Shown here piece after piece: positions 25,950-34,645 of a stretch of 64,000 nucleotides of DNA; the first letter of the stretch is position 1; every line of letters begins with the position of its first letter. The DNA lies in NCBI GenBank assembly GCA_964640665.1, contig CAZXHT010000021.1:1-64000 (forward strand), given 5' to 3'. The translations under genes and the position numbers were made by a program. Under the pieces are notes generated by a model. It made no database searches and had not been told where the DNA came from. It saw only the letters and a list, made by a program, of their open reading frames with translations. This DNA is from DATKYQ01 sp964640665 (lineage in GTDB: Bacteria > Myxococcota > B64-G9).

Positions 25950-26879
25950 CTACTCTATCGTGTAGCTGAGCTTCTTGGACTTGCCGCGACGGGTGACTTC
26001 GATGTCGACGGACCTGGCGCTCTTGAGCTTCTGGTAGATCTCGAGCGCCTTGTCCGGGCTGTTGATCGCATAGCCGTTGATCTTGTGAATAATGTCGCCG
26101 TTCTGGATGCCGAGCTTGCTGTAGACGGAGCCCGGCCTGATGGCGAACAACTTGAAGCCGTTGGCCTCGCCGTTCTTGAAAGACGGGACGATGCGGGCCT
26201 GCATGGCGATGTTGTTGAGGTTCGATAAAGTCTTGTCGATCTCGCTGCGGTCGATGGTCCAGGAGTCCTTACCGCTTTTCTTGATGCCCTTGCCGAGAGC
26301 GGATGCCTTACGACTGTGGGGCCTTGTGGCCTTGTGCCCGGGTCTCTTGGGACCGGCCTTCTCCTGGAGTTCGAGGTACTCGTTCACGCCGTTGCGATTG
26401 ATGACCACCTTGCGCGAGAGAATGGCCACCAGCCGGGCCTCGTCCATCAGGTCGTCACGGATGCGATAGACGTCTGTCTCAGACGAGGTCAAGTCGGTGA
26501 TCATGGCCATGGACCACTTGGGGTTATCGGGGGCGACCACGGTTCCGACCAGCGCGGCCCTGAGATCGCTGGGCTGGCCTTCGCCGGCCAACAGATCCCT
26601 TGCGGCATCTTCCGATAACTCAGGCCCGGAGTTCTCGGGGACGGGTTCGGCCATGGTCGAGTTGAAGTAGTTACGCTCGATAATGACCTGGTTGTCGTCG
26701 GAAATCTTATTTTGGCGGTTGGCGAGCCGCTTGTTCTTGGAGCCATGTACCGCGAACGACGGCAAAGCACGCAACTTGTGGGCGACGACCACGTTGATGG
26801 TTCCGGCCAGCAGCCATGCGCCCAGGGCTAGAAACAGCAGGTTGACAGTCCAGAAATATTTCTTCATGAATGTTTCCAT
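25950..26879 (-). CDS. gspC: Type II secretion protein GspC (PDZ type)
   Basis: This 309-residue product has one N-terminal membrane helix (about 9-30) and an HR domain including ERNYFNS (about 65-160), which contacts the GspD N0 domain. A linker follows, then a C-terminal PDZ domain (about 220-305; GSVYSKLGIQNGDIIHKING). Start ATG 26879 has GAGGCGG upstream; an internal ATG at 26867 is the alternative. It is the first gene of the operon and links the inner-membrane platform to the secretin. Confidence 0.92.
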   Translation of the reverse strand: METFMKKYFWTVNLLFLALGAWLLAGTINVVVAHKLRALPSFAVHGSKNKRLANRQNKISDDNQVIIERNYFNSTMAEPVPENSGPELSEDAARDLLAGEGQPSDLRAALVGTVVAPDNPKWSMAMITDLTSSETDVYRIRDDLMDEARLVAILSRKVVINRNGVNEYLELQEKAGPKRPGHKATRPHSRKASALGKGIKKSGKDSWTIDRSEIDKTLSNLNNIAMQARIVPSFKNGEANGFKLFAIRPGSVYSKLGIQNGDIIHKINGYAINSPDKALEIYQKLKSARSVDIEVTRRGKSKKLSYTIE

Positions 26880-26921
26880 AAGTTTGCCGCCTCATTGCTT
26901 TCCTTCTCACTTCATTCACAG

Positions 26922-26938
26922 AGCAAGCCGCATGCCAA
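26922..26938 (-). promoter_or_regulatory. Sigma-54-type promoter of the T2SS operon
   Basis: On the minus strand TTGGCATGCGGCTTGCT has GG and GC separated by exactly 10 bp. It matches the -24/-12 consensus (TTGGCAC-N5-TTGCW) except C to T in the -24 box. It places transcription about 30 nt before the gspC start. It would require a sigma-54 activator; none is encoded in the window. Confidence 0.55.
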
Positions 26939-27079
26939 ACGCCACACCAGCCGGCAATGTGTGCCGGTGTTTGCAACAGATTGAAATAAATGGATAAAAC
27001 AAAAAGGGAAATCCGAACCCCGCGCCTCGCGAGCGGCGCCCGCTGGACAAAATGACAAGTCCTGAGCCATCGCCCGGCG

Positions 27080-27106
27080 GTATTTGACATATTGTCAGGA
27101 ATACCC
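27080..27106. repeat. Imperfect palindrome GGTATT-TGACA-tat-TGTCA-GG-AATACC
   Basis: Two nested inverted repeats (GGTATT/AATACC and TGACA/TGTCA) lie between the end of the 27142-27726 gene and the T2SS promoter region. There is no T-run, so an operator or processing site is as likely as a terminator. Confidence 0.4.
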
Positions 27107-27141
27107 GGGCCGGAAGATTGAAAAAACTGTTCCGGACTTAG

Positions 27142-27726
27142 TCAGGAGAGGTTTACCTTCTCGGCTTTTCTGACCGCTTTTCTTGCCGATCTGCCGGGGA
27201 AAAGCTCTATGGCGCTGTCCACGAGGTCGTCCTTTGTTTTTCTGAGGGCGTCGAAATCGCGGACGATTCCATCCATGGTGCAGGTAATGCCTTCGTCGTT
27301 CATCCAGGTGCCGGGATAGGTCATAAGCAGTTGGCGGATACATTGTCGGCGTTCCGGTGTCAGGTAAGACATTACATTTTTCTGCTCCCTCGTCTCCACG
27401 CAAACCGAGTTGTCGAACTCGGCATCGCCGGTGACCAGCGCGCGAAGGTTGTGTTTTCCGGCCTGATGTTGCATGACCATGACGCCCAGACCAAGCCTGG
27501 CGGGGAAAGCGATTCTGAAAATCGTCCGGCCGGGCCCTCGTTGTTTTTCGCTGGTTTGTGACTCCACTGATAACGAAAATCCCTGGATCTGACCGCGCAA
27601 CACGCCTCCATCGTCGGTAAGCCCCAGGCGGCCGGCCGGCTCCGGTTCACTTTTCTTTCTCAGCACCAAGATCACGATGATAGACAAAAGCACCAAGAAT
27701 CCGACGACTGGAATCAACCAGGACAT
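27142..27726 (-). CDS. Membrane-anchored protein of unknown function
   Basis: This 194-residue product starts at ATG 27726 (10 codons inside the longest frame), 7 bp after AAGGAG. An N-terminal membrane helix (about 3-23) ends in RKK. Residues 30-194 form a soluble domain with two Cys pairs (CVETREQKN, RRQC, and TCTMDG) that should face the periplasm. I do not recognise the family. It is transcribed leftward just upstream of the T2SS operon and divergently from the MshEN protein gene, so it may be part of the same envelope set. Confidence 0.7.
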   Translation of the reverse strand: MSWLIPVVGFLVLLSIIVILVLRKKSEPEPAGRLGLTDDGGVLRGQIQGFSLSVESQTSEKQRGPGRTIFRIAFPARLGLGVMVMQHQAGKHNLRALVTGDAEFDNSVCVETREQKNVMSYLTPERRQCIRQLLMTYPGTWMNDEGITCTMDGIVRDFDALRKTKDDLVDSAIELFPGRSARKAVRKAEKVNLS

Positions 27727-27835
27727 GCGTCTTCTCCTTGACACGGGCCGGAACAAGGGACGAAACTCTTGTGAACACGAACCCGGATAAGATACTGAAC
27801 ATTCAGGCCATATACATTATGAGGGGTGTGAAGCC

Positions 27836-28939
27836 ATGTCAATAAGACTTGGTGACTTGTTGCTGAAAAACAAGTTGATCAACGAGCACCAACTCAAGGA
27901 GGGCTTGCATGCTCAGACTATTTTCGGCGGTAAGCTCGGTACCAATCTGGTCGAGCTAGGATACGTCAACGAGCATGATCTGGCCAAGCTGCTGAGTGCC
28001 CAGCTTGGCATGCCCTGCATCGAGGCCGGCGATCTCGACAACATCGACAGGGAGGTTTTGAATCTCGTGCCCGTCAAGCTGGTGCAGAAGCACACGGTTC
28101 TCCCGCTCGAGGTCGAGGGACGCACGCTGCGCCTGGCCATGTCTGATCCCACCAACTTTCCCAGCGTCGACGAGATCTGCTTTGCGACCGGGCTGACGGT
28201 CGATCCGCGAGTGGCTCCCGAGATACTGCTCGTATACGCTATCGAGAAATATTACGACGTGCCGCGAAATGTTCGTTTCGTTCGCATGGCAGGCCTGAGC
28301 CAGAACCTTGCCGAGACAGCCACTGCATCGGCCTCGGCGGTGCCGAAGCTTGATGGCGCCTCCGCCGAGCTTCTTGCTGCGGAGGAAAAAGAGTTAGGAT
28401 CTGCGACCTCGAACGAAGAAATGGCCGTGGATGGTTTTCCGATCCACCAGGTCGTGACACAGTTGGCGAGAGCGGGACAGGTTTCGGACATACTCGATGT
28501 GATTCGAGCCTTTGTATCCGAAGACTTCAAATACGCGGCCGCGTTTCTGTTCAACGGAGAGATCGCGGTCGGCGGGACGCATGTCGGCGGCAAGCTTGCG
28601 ATCGACGAGTTTCAGGAGTTGTCCTTTCCGGTAAACAGCAGCCAGTTGCTTTTCAATGTTTGGAACTCCAAGGAAACTTTCCATGGCCAGCCGAGTATAT
28701 CGGGCGTGGACCACTGGTACTTTTCGGAGCTCGGGTTTCCGGAAGACAGGCCCATCCTCTGCATTCCCGTGATTACCAACGGCAAGGTCAGCTGCATGAT
28801 ACTGGCTTGCGAGAACAAGAAAGGCGAGCTGCTGGACATGCTGGACATCTACTCTGTGCTGGTCAAGAAACTCAGCTACGCTTTTGAGCTTCTGGTGCTG
28901 AAGAACCAGATTCTCGATCTCTCGGAAATTGACACCTGA
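27836..28939 (+). CDS. Stand-alone MshEN (GspE N-domain) protein
   Basis: This 367-residue product begins with a complete MshEN-type domain (about 3-150). It shows the RLGDLLLKNKLINEHQLKEG motif, whose RLGxx(L)... pattern in MshE-type ATPases binds c-di-GMP. No ATPase domain follows. Instead there is a linker (about 155-200) and a GAF-like globular domain (about 205-355). I infer a c-di-GMP-responsive adaptor or regulator. The start has GAGGGG about 10 bp upstream. It is divergent from the T2SS region and precedes the lipid A genes. Confidence 0.75.
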   Translation: MSIRLGDLLLKNKLINEHQLKEGLHAQTIFGGKLGTNLVELGYVNEHDLAKLLSAQLGMPCIEAGDLDNIDREVLNLVPVKLVQKHTVLPLEVEGRTLRLAMSDPTNFPSVDEICFATGLTVDPRVAPEILLVYAIEKYYDVPRNVRFVRMAGLSQNLAETATASASAVPKLDGASAELLAAEEKELGSATSNEEMAVDGFPIHQVVTQLARAGQVSDILDVIRAFVSEDFKYAAAFLFNGEIAVGGTHVGGKLAIDEFQELSFPVNSSQLLFNVWNSKETFHGQPSISGVDHWYFSELGFPEDRPILCIPVITNGKVSCMILACENKKGELLDMLDIYSVLVKKLSYAFELLVLKNQILDLSEIDT

Positions 28940-29035
28940 CATCTCGATTAGCTCTGCAAATAACGCATCTTGAATCGCCAACGGGTGTGTGCTAGAAATG
29001 AGCGTCTGGCGGCCAGGCCCAAAAGTGCGGAATCC

Positions 29036-29965
29036 ATGCGTGATGTTATCAAGATAGCGGTGGTCGGAGCGGGGTATTTCGGTTCATACCACTGCCGGAA
29101 AATCGCCGGCCTTCCCGGGGCCAGGCTGGCTGCGGTGGTCGACATCGACGGTCGACGCGCCGCGGAGATTGCCGGCCGCCACGGAGCCGAGTCGTTCGCA
29201 TCCCACACGGATCTGATCGGCCGGGTGGATGCGGCCGTCGTGGCCGTGCCGACTTCACGGCACCACGCCGTAGCCGCCGATCTGCTGGCCGGCGGGATCC
29301 ACCTGCTGGTGGAAAAACCGCTGGCCACCAGCGAGCGAGACGCGGAAGATCTCTGTCGCCTGGCCGATGCGCGATCGCTCAAGTTGCAGGTCGGCCTGAT
29401 CGAGCGCTTCAACCCGGCCGTGGTCGAGGCAGCCAGGGAGATCAAAGCGCCCCGCAAGATATCCATGCAACGCAGCGGACCCTTTCCGGGCCGCGGGGGG
29501 GACAGCGACGTCGTCTTCGAATTGATGACCCACGATCTGGACATCCTCTTGCAACTCGCCGGGGCGCCCGTCAAGCGCGTCGCGGCCAGCGGTCGTGTCG
29601 TCTGCACCTCACATGTCGATGAGGCCGAGGCCGAGATCGAGTTCGCAAACGGTTTGATGGCTTCGATATTTACATCCCGCGCGAGCGCCGACAAGGTGCG
29701 CCGCTTCACGGTCGAGGATTCCGTCGGAACGCTCGAGGTCAACCTGGCACAGGGAAGCCTGCTTCGCACGGTATTCCACGACGGCCGGCTGGTTCGCAAG
29801 CTGCGCGAGCTTCAACCGGCGGACGCCCTCCTCGAACAGGACCGCGCTTTTATCGAAGTTCTGCAAAACGGCCAGCGGCCGTTAGTCGGGGGCCGGGCCG
29901 GCAAGGCGGTCGTCAGCCTGGCCGCCCGCGTCCTTCTGAGCATTCAGAGCGGAGACGGTTGTTGA
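29036..29965 (+). CDS. Gfo/Idh/MocA-family NAD(P)-dependent oxidoreductase
   Basis: This 309-residue product uses ATG 29036; a TTG 22 codons upstream is possible but adds an unrelated leader. The Rossmann nucleotide site is IAVVGAGYFGSYH (about 5-17). VEKPLA (about 97) carries the conserved Lys of the EKP motif, and MTHDLDILL (about 168) carries the catalytic-type His. It overlaps lpxB by one base. A member of this family next to lpxB is common in delta-lineage genomes. GnnA, which oxidises UDP-GlcNAc for 3-amino lipid A, is one precedent, but no GnnB transaminase is present here. Confidence 0.85.
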   Translation: MRDVIKIAVVGAGYFGSYHCRKIAGLPGARLAAVVDIDGRRAAEIAGRHGAESFASHTDLIGRVDAAVVAVPTSRHHAVAADLLAGGIHLLVEKPLATSERDAEDLCRLADARSLKLQVGLIERFNPAVVEAAREIKAPRKISMQRSGPFPGRGGDSDVVFELMTHDLDILLQLAGAPVKRVAASGRVVCTSHVDEAEAEIEFANGLMASIFTSRASADKVRRFTVEDSVGTLEVNLAQGSLLRTVFHDGRLVRKLRELQPADALLEQDRAFIEVLQNGQRPLVGGRAGKAVVSLAARVLLSIQSGDGC

Positions 29966-31086
29966 TGGCCGGGGCGGCTGTTTCGATCTTGATGGTGGCG
30001 GGGGAAGCATCGGCGGACTCTCACGGGGCCAAGGTGATCGCACGCCTGACCGAGCGCCTGCCGGGGGCGAGCTGTTTCGGCCTTGGCGGCGAGCGCATGC
30101 AGGCCGCAGGCTTACGTCCTGTGGCGGATCCGTCGGTCTTGAACGTGGTCGGCATCAGCGAGGCGCTTTGCGGGCTTTGGAAGATAAGGCGGGTGTTCAA
30201 GAGGGTAATGAAAGAAGTCGAGCAACGCGCCCCGCTGGTAGCCTTGCTAATGGACCTTCCGGATTTCAACCTGCGACTTGCCCGCAGGCTGAAGCGCGTC
30301 GGCGTGCCCGTGATCTACTACATTGCCCCCCAGGCTTGGGCATGGCGACGAGGCCGGGTGCGGCAGATCCGCCGCCGGGTGGAGCGTCTGCTTGTGGTGT
30401 TTCCCTTCGAGGAACGTTTTTTTTCACGCTACGGCATCCCGGTGGAGTTCGTCGGACATCCGCTCGCTGAAGATGCGCAGGCTGATTCCGTCGTCCACCC
30501 TGGGCGGGTGGTTCTGCTTCCGGGTAGCCGGACCCGGGAGATCGAGCGCCTGCTGCCCGCGCTGCTGGGCGCCGCCGGTATTATCGAAGACCTCGAGCCC
30601 GACCTGCAGTTCGTGCTGCCGCTGGCACCGGGCCTGGATGGCGATTTCGTGCGGCGCGAGATCCGGCGATCGGGATTGGATGTGCGTCTCTCGGAGGCAG
30701 GTGCCGCTTGTGAGCTTGCCGGCGCGCGCCTGGCGCTGGCCGCCTCGGGAACGGTGACCCTGGAGGCCGCCCTGGCTGGTGTTCCGGCCGTGGTGGTCTA
30801 CCGGGTTTCCCGTCTGACCCATGCCATGGTGCGCCCTTTTTTCAGGCTACGGCATGTGTGCATCGTGAACATCCTGGCCGATCGTCGACTTCTCCCGGAA
30901 CTTCTCCAGGGCCGGGCCCGGGCCGAGGAAATTGCATCTGCGGCCCTGCCCCTGCTGCAGGACGGGCAGCCTCGGGAAGAGGCCCTGAGTGGTTTAAGAA
31001 CGGTAAGCGCGATGCTGGGAACCTCCCGTTCGTCCGAGAGGGTTGCCGAAATAATCGCCGGCTACGCGCCAGGAGAGGCCAAGTGA
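29965..31086 (+). CDS. lpxB: Lipid A disaccharide synthase
   Basis: This 373-residue product has the family length. It joins UDP-diacylglucosamine and lipid X into the lipid A disaccharide at the cytoplasmic face. Visible motifs are VAGEASADSHGA (N-terminal), CFGLGGERM, the YYIAPQAWAWRRGR segment, FVGHPL, LLPGSRTREI and ASGTVTLEAAL. The start ATG 29965 overlaps the preceding stop (TGATG), with GGAG 10 bp upstream. Its stop overlaps the next gene by GTGA, so this is a tightly coupled operon. Confidence 0.95.
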   Translation: MAGAAVSILMVAGEASADSHGAKVIARLTERLPGASCFGLGGERMQAAGLRPVADPSVLNVVGISEALCGLWKIRRVFKRVMKEVEQRAPLVALLMDLPDFNLRLARRLKRVGVPVIYYIAPQAWAWRRGRVRQIRRRVERLLVVFPFEERFFSRYGIPVEFVGHPLAEDAQADSVVHPGRVVLLPGSRTREIERLLPALLGAAGIIEDLEPDLQFVLPLAPGLDGDFVRREIRRSGLDVRLSEAGAACELAGARLALAASGTVTLEAALAGVPAVVVYRVSRLTHAMVRPFFRLRHVCIVNILADRRLLPELLQGRARAEEIASAALPLLQDGQPREEALSGLRTVSAMLGTSRSSERVAEIIAGYAPGEAK

Positions 31087-31817
31087 GTCTTTCGGTCATC
31101 AAGCCCGCGACTTGCGATACGCTGGTGGTTGTCCCGACCTATTGCGAGAAAGACATGATCGTCGAGGTCGTCTCGGCCATTGCCGCCAGCGTCAACTGCG
31201 ACGTGCTGGTCGTCGATGACGACAGTCCCGATGGAACCGCCTCGCTGGTGCGTGGAACCTTCGCCGACGATGCGCGCGTATCGTTGCTCTGCCGCCGGGG
31301 TCTGCCCAGGGGCCTCGGTGCGGCCTACCGCGACGGTTTTACGCTGGCGCTCGAGGCGGGCTATGCGTACATCGTTCAGATGGACGCCGATTTCTCGCAT
31401 GATCCGGGACGCCTTCCTGACATGCTGGCGCAAGCCCACCAGGCCGACCTTGTCATAGGTTCGCGTTACATGGCCGGCGGAAACACCGCCGGCTTCGGTC
31501 GCCTGCGGCGCCTGGTGAGCAAGGGGGGCTCCTGGTACGCGCGCCGCGTGTTGGGGCTTCCCGTCAGGGATGTGACCGGAGGCTTCAAGTGCTGGCGGGC
31601 CGAGGCGCTGGCGGCGGTGGATGTCGCCTCGACGACGTCCCGGGGCTTCGCCTTTCAGATCGAGATGAACCAGCGCGCGCACCGGCGCGGTCTGAAGATC
31701 GTCGAGCTGCCGATCAGTTTTTCAGACAGGCGCCGGGGCTCTTCGAAGATGTCGGGAAAGATTTTCATCGAGGGCCTCATTGCCGTCTGGCGCCTGCGGA
31801 AAACGAGGCGCAAATGA
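31083..31817 (+). CDS. GT2 glycosyltransferase, polyprenyl-phosphate sugar synthase type
   Basis: This 244-residue product starts at GTG 31083, overlapping the lpxB stop (GTGA), with AGGAG 9 bp before. It has the GT2 signature: VVVPTYCEKD, VVDDDSPDGT (about 50), QMDADFSHDP (about 100) and GSRYMAGG. It closely resembles dolichyl/polyprenyl-phosphate mannose synthases. It has no C-terminal membrane helices. With the following ArnT-like gene it resembles the ArnC/ArnT or FlmF2/FlmK pairs, in which a lipid-linked sugar is made and then moved onto lipid A. Confidence 0.9.
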   Translation: MSLSVIKPATCDTLVVVPTYCEKDMIVEVVSAIAASVNCDVLVVDDDSPDGTASLVRGTFADDARVSLLCRRGLPRGLGAAYRDGFTLALEAGYAYIVQMDADFSHDPGRLPDMLAQAHQADLVIGSRYMAGGNTAGFGRLRRLVSKGGSWYARRVLGLPVRDVTGGFKCWRAEALAAVDVASTTSRGFAFQIEMNQRAHRRGLKIVELPISFSDRRRGSSKMSGKIFIEGLIAVWRLRKTRRK

Positions 31818-33280
31818 ACACGGCCGGGCCAGGCTCTTACGTCGTCCGCTTCTGGATCGTGCTCGGCGCTTTTGCGTTGTTACGCGCCTGGTTCGCGGCC
31901 GGCGTCGATTTGAGCCCCGATGAGGCCTACTACTACGAATGGTCGACTTCGCTTCAGTGGGGCTATTTCGATCACGGGCCGCTGGTCGCCTGGCTGATTC
32001 GTTTGGGTACCCTCGTCGCCGGACACACGGAGTTGGGTGTCAGGCTGGGTGCGATCTTGTGTTCGTGTCTCACTTGCTGGATGGTTTTCCTGGTTGTACG
32101 CGAGTTGCTAAACGACGAGAGGCATGCTTTCTGGGTAGCGCTTCTGATGTGCGTCTGCCCGATTTTCGCGGTCGGAGCCGTGGTGCATACGCCGGATGCC
32201 GCCCTGGCGGCCGCCTGGTCGCTGGCCGCCTGGTTCGCGCTGCGAGCCTATCGGGACGGCCGGATGTGGCACTGGATTGGCATGGGTGCCAGCGTCGGCC
32301 TGGCGGTGTTGGCCAAGCTGACAGGTCTGTTTTTCATTGTCGGCCTGGCGCTGTTTTTATTCTCGTGCCAGGCCGGGCGCCAGAGGCTCAAAGGCCCGGG
32401 TCCGGCCATGGCGCTGCTTGTGGCGGCAGTCATGGCGATGCCCATGCTGTTGTGGAACGGAGCGCATCAGGGCGGATCCCTGACCTTTCAGTTGCAGCAC
32501 GCCACCGGCTGTGTGGCTTTTCTCCCCGAGGGCTTGTTGTCTTTTCTCGGCGGACAACTCGGAGTATTGAGTCCCTTCCTGTTCGTCTGGGTTACGCTGT
32601 TTTTCGTTTTCGCCTGGCGCAGGGCAACCCGCTTCGGGCGCCCGGAGGCATTCTTGCTCTGGTGTCTAGGCGCGCCTCTGTTTTTTGGATTGCTGCTTTT
32701 ATCTGTGGTTCACAAGGTCGAGGCCAACTGGCCGGCGGTGGCGTATATAACGGCCCTGCCGGGGGCGGTCTGGGCGTGGACAGGGGGGCTTTGGTACTTG
32801 CGCAGGCAAAGGCTCTGGTATGCCATGACCGCTGGCCTGGCACTGCTTATCAGCCTGGCAATTCACCTGCAAACGATCCAACCTTTTCTGCCGATCGATC
32901 CCGGGCGCGACCCCACCGCCAGGTTGCGGGGATGGAGTGAGCTTTCGGCCGAGGCGGCTGGCGAGGCCGTCAAGCTTGGGGCTGGGTTGGCCAGTGAAGG
33001 CTATGCTCCCGTCAGTGAGTTACGATTCTACGCCTGGCAAGAAGTCGTCTATGAACCTTCCGCGACCCGTCTGTCGCAATACGATCTCTGGCCGCAGGAC
33101 ATCAGGCCCGCGAATTTGCTGTATCTCCAGCCGCTGACAAGCCCCGTGCCCCCACGTGTCTGCGCGGGCGCGCGAGACAGGTGGCTGCTCGACAAGGGCT
33201 TGGCGGCGAAATCATGGCGCGCGGCCCGATACCGCTGGTGGGTCTGCGAGGGTGTGAAATACGCGCGGGGACGACAATGA
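31814..33280 (+). CDS. GT39/ArnT-like membrane glycosyltransferase
   Basis: This 488-residue product overlaps the GT2 gene by ATGA. It is a polytopic membrane protein with about ten or more helices. The catalytic Asp-containing first periplasmic loop reads VDLSPDEAYYYEWS, then GYFDHGPLVAWLI and VHTPDAALAAAWSLAAW, as in the PMT_2/ArnT family. It probably transfers a sugar from a polyprenyl phosphate to lipid A or another envelope acceptor. The lpxB linkage supports lipid A as the acceptor, but this is inference. Confidence 0.87.
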   Translation: MNTAGPGSYVVRFWIVLGAFALLRAWFAAGVDLSPDEAYYYEWSTSLQWGYFDHGPLVAWLIRLGTLVAGHTELGVRLGAILCSCLTCWMVFLVVRELLNDERHAFWVALLMCVCPIFAVGAVVHTPDAALAAAWSLAAWFALRAYRDGRMWHWIGMGASVGLAVLAKLTGLFFIVGLALFLFSCQAGRQRLKGPGPAMALLVAAVMAMPMLLWNGAHQGGSLTFQLQHATGCVAFLPEGLLSFLGGQLGVLSPFLFVWVTLFFVFAWRRATRFGRPEAFLLWCLGAPLFFGLLLLSVVHKVEANWPAVAYITALPGAVWAWTGGLWYLRRQRLWYAMTAGLALLISLAIHLQTIQPFLPIDPGRDPTARLRGWSELSAEAAGEAVKLGAGLASEGYAPVSELRFYAWQEVVYEPSATRLSQYDLWPQDIRPANLLYLQPLTSPVPPRVCAGARDRWLLDKGLAAKSWRAARYRWWVCEGVKYARGRQ

Positions 33281-33606
33281 ACGACTTGCCTCCCGGACAA
33301 GCTGAAAGGCCCGAGCGGATGTCCCGGGCCGCCTATCTCGGGGCCGCGGCCGGACTGGTGGTGGGGGTGATCGTGATCGAGTCGCTTGCCGCCTTGATGG
33401 TTGGTTTGGCAGGGGTATATACCGCCCAAGTCATATGGGAGGTAGGCTCGCCCCTGGCCGGCCTGCTGGGAGCGATTGCTGGCGCCTTCGGATTTCATCG
33501 TGTCTTTCGCGGGCAGTTCCTGGCGCCGCTCGCGATTCTGCTGATGATTCTCTTGCTGGCAGCCATGACGGCTTTCTACTGGATTGGTTTTCCCTGGGCT
33601 GTTTGA
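33277..33606 (+). CDS. Small polytopic membrane protein
   Basis: This 109-residue product overlaps the previous gene by ATGA. It has three predicted membrane helices (about 22-45, 58-72, 82-104), a cytoplasmic-like basic loop and a hydrophobic C-terminus. No known family is recognised. Because it is the last member of the coupled lpxB-GT2-GT39 run, I infer a helper of lipid A glycosylation, for example a flippase-like subunit. Confidence 0.7.
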   Translation: MNDLPPGQAERPERMSRAAYLGAAAGLVVGVIVIESLAALMVGLAGVYTAQVIWEVGSPLAGLLGAIAGAFGFHRVFRGQFLAPLAILLMILLLAAMTAFYWIGFPWAV

Positions 33607-33631
33607 CAGTTGCGAGCCTGGGTGCTAGCTT
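33603..33631 (+). promoter_or_regulatory. Promoter of the Nfu-like gene
   Basis: A perfect -35 TTGACA, 17 bp and TAGCTT lie 49-77 bp before ATG 33680. The -35 overlaps the stop region of the previous gene. Confidence 0.65.
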
Positions 33632-33679
33632 CCCCGGAGTTCGAGTCCGCTTGCTGAACCGCAAAGATGGAGTACATAG

Positions 33680-33913
33680 ATGGAAGACAAAGAGAAAATC
33701 GAGAAAGTGATCGAGGAGAAGATCCGCCCTTACCTGGAAGCTGACGGGGGAGGACTCGAATTGGTCGGGTTCGACGCCGAGAGCGGAGAAGTCCAGGTGC
33801 GCCTGGTTGGAGCCTGCGCCGGTTGTCCCGGGGCGCAGATGACTGTTTCCATGGGTATCGAGGCTGTTTTGAAAGAGGAGTTCCCCGAAGTAAAGCGCGT
33901 CGTGGCCGTCTGA
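33680..33913 (+). CDS. NifU C-terminal-domain (Nfu-type) Fe-S carrier
   Basis: This 77-residue product consists only of the NifU-like C-domain: IRPYLEADGGGLELV, then VRLVGACAGCPGAQMTVSMGIE with the CxxC motif that ligates a bridging 4Fe-4S cluster. It ends in a typical LKEEFPEVKRV. It passes Fe-S clusters to apoproteins in the cytoplasm. It has its own promoter and no Fe-S neighbours. Confidence 0.92.
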   Translation: MEDKEKIEKVIEEKIRPYLEADGGGLELVGFDAESGEVQVRLVGACAGCPGAQMTVSMGIEAVLKEEFPEVKRVVAV

Positions 33914-33941
33914 ATTTTCTGTGGCGGGTGTTTCCTGAATA

Positions 33942-34607
33942 TTATTTCAGGCCCTCGTTGTTTCTCAGCGCCTGATCCTTGATCGAATCGAGGCTGCGTA
34001 AGTTCAGGCGCTTATGTTCTGCTTGGCGCTGGGCCTCCGAGCTGGCGCGCCATTTAGCAATACCAAAAGCGGCGCCGCCCAATAACGCGACGATCGTAAG
34101 AACGATGGCCGCAATCTTGATCTGGCGTTTGTAAGAGCGTCTGGGACGTGAGACCGTGACCGGCTTGTAGCGCGACTTTTCACGTCGCACGGGTTTGTGA
34201 TCGGAGTCTTTGAGGTGAGCGGAAGGACCGGCCGAGCCCGGCAGGCCTGGAGCCTGTGGTGGTTGATCCGTCGCATCGGGAGCCGCTGGAGGTTGTGTGA
34301 CTTCCTGGATTTTTTCTGCGGGTTTTTGAGTTTCACTCACAACCGGAGTTTCGGAATCGCCCACGCCACCCAGATCGACCATGCCGAAATCCACGGAGGC
34401 CGGTGCATTCGTTGTCACCGGGATCTCCCGGGTTTGTGATTCCGGCGCCGGTTGGTTAGCGTTGAGCGGTAAGATTTTTATACCCGAGCCCTTGTTTTGC
34501 TGGGCAGCCCCGGCATGCTGCAGCACGGCCTGCTCCGCGCGCCTTGCTGCCGCGGAAAGTTCATCGCTCCTGCCCTTTTTGGCATCGTCGCCATCGTTCG
34601 ATCTCAT
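33942..34607 (-). CDS. Single-pass membrane protein with disordered Pro-rich region
   Basis: This 221-residue product starts at ATG 34607 with AGGAG 5 bp upstream. Residues 1-165 are low-complexity (Ala, Gln, Pro). A basic patch (RREKSRYK ... RPRRSYKR) precedes one membrane helix (about 165-185). A short charged tail follows. The topology suggests a long cytoplasmic N-terminus. The family is not recognised. It is divergent from the PilZ gene with back-to-back promoters. Confidence 0.65.
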   Translation of the reverse strand: MRSNDGDDAKKGRSDELSAAARRAEQAVLQHAGAAQQNKGSGIKILPLNANQPAPESQTREIPVTTNAPASVDFGMVDLGGVGDSETPVVSETQKPAEKIQEVTQPPAAPDATDQPPQAPGLPGSAGPSAHLKDSDHKPVRREKSRYKPVTVSRPRRSYKRQIKIAAIVLTIVALLGGAAFGIAKWRASSEAQRQAEHKRLNLRSLDSIKDQALRNNEGLK

Positions 34608-34645
34608 GCGTTCTCCTGCCCTGAATTGCTCTTGTATTACGAACG

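Noticed and set aside
29036..29965. GnnA call for the oxidoreductase
   Set aside because: No GnnB transaminase is nearby and the family is broad, so only the family name is given.
33612..33660. tRNA-like T-loop (GTTCGAGTCC) before the Nfu gene
   Set aside because: Only a 6 bp pairing around about 31 nt; no anticodon arm or acceptor stem. It overlaps a clear promoter.
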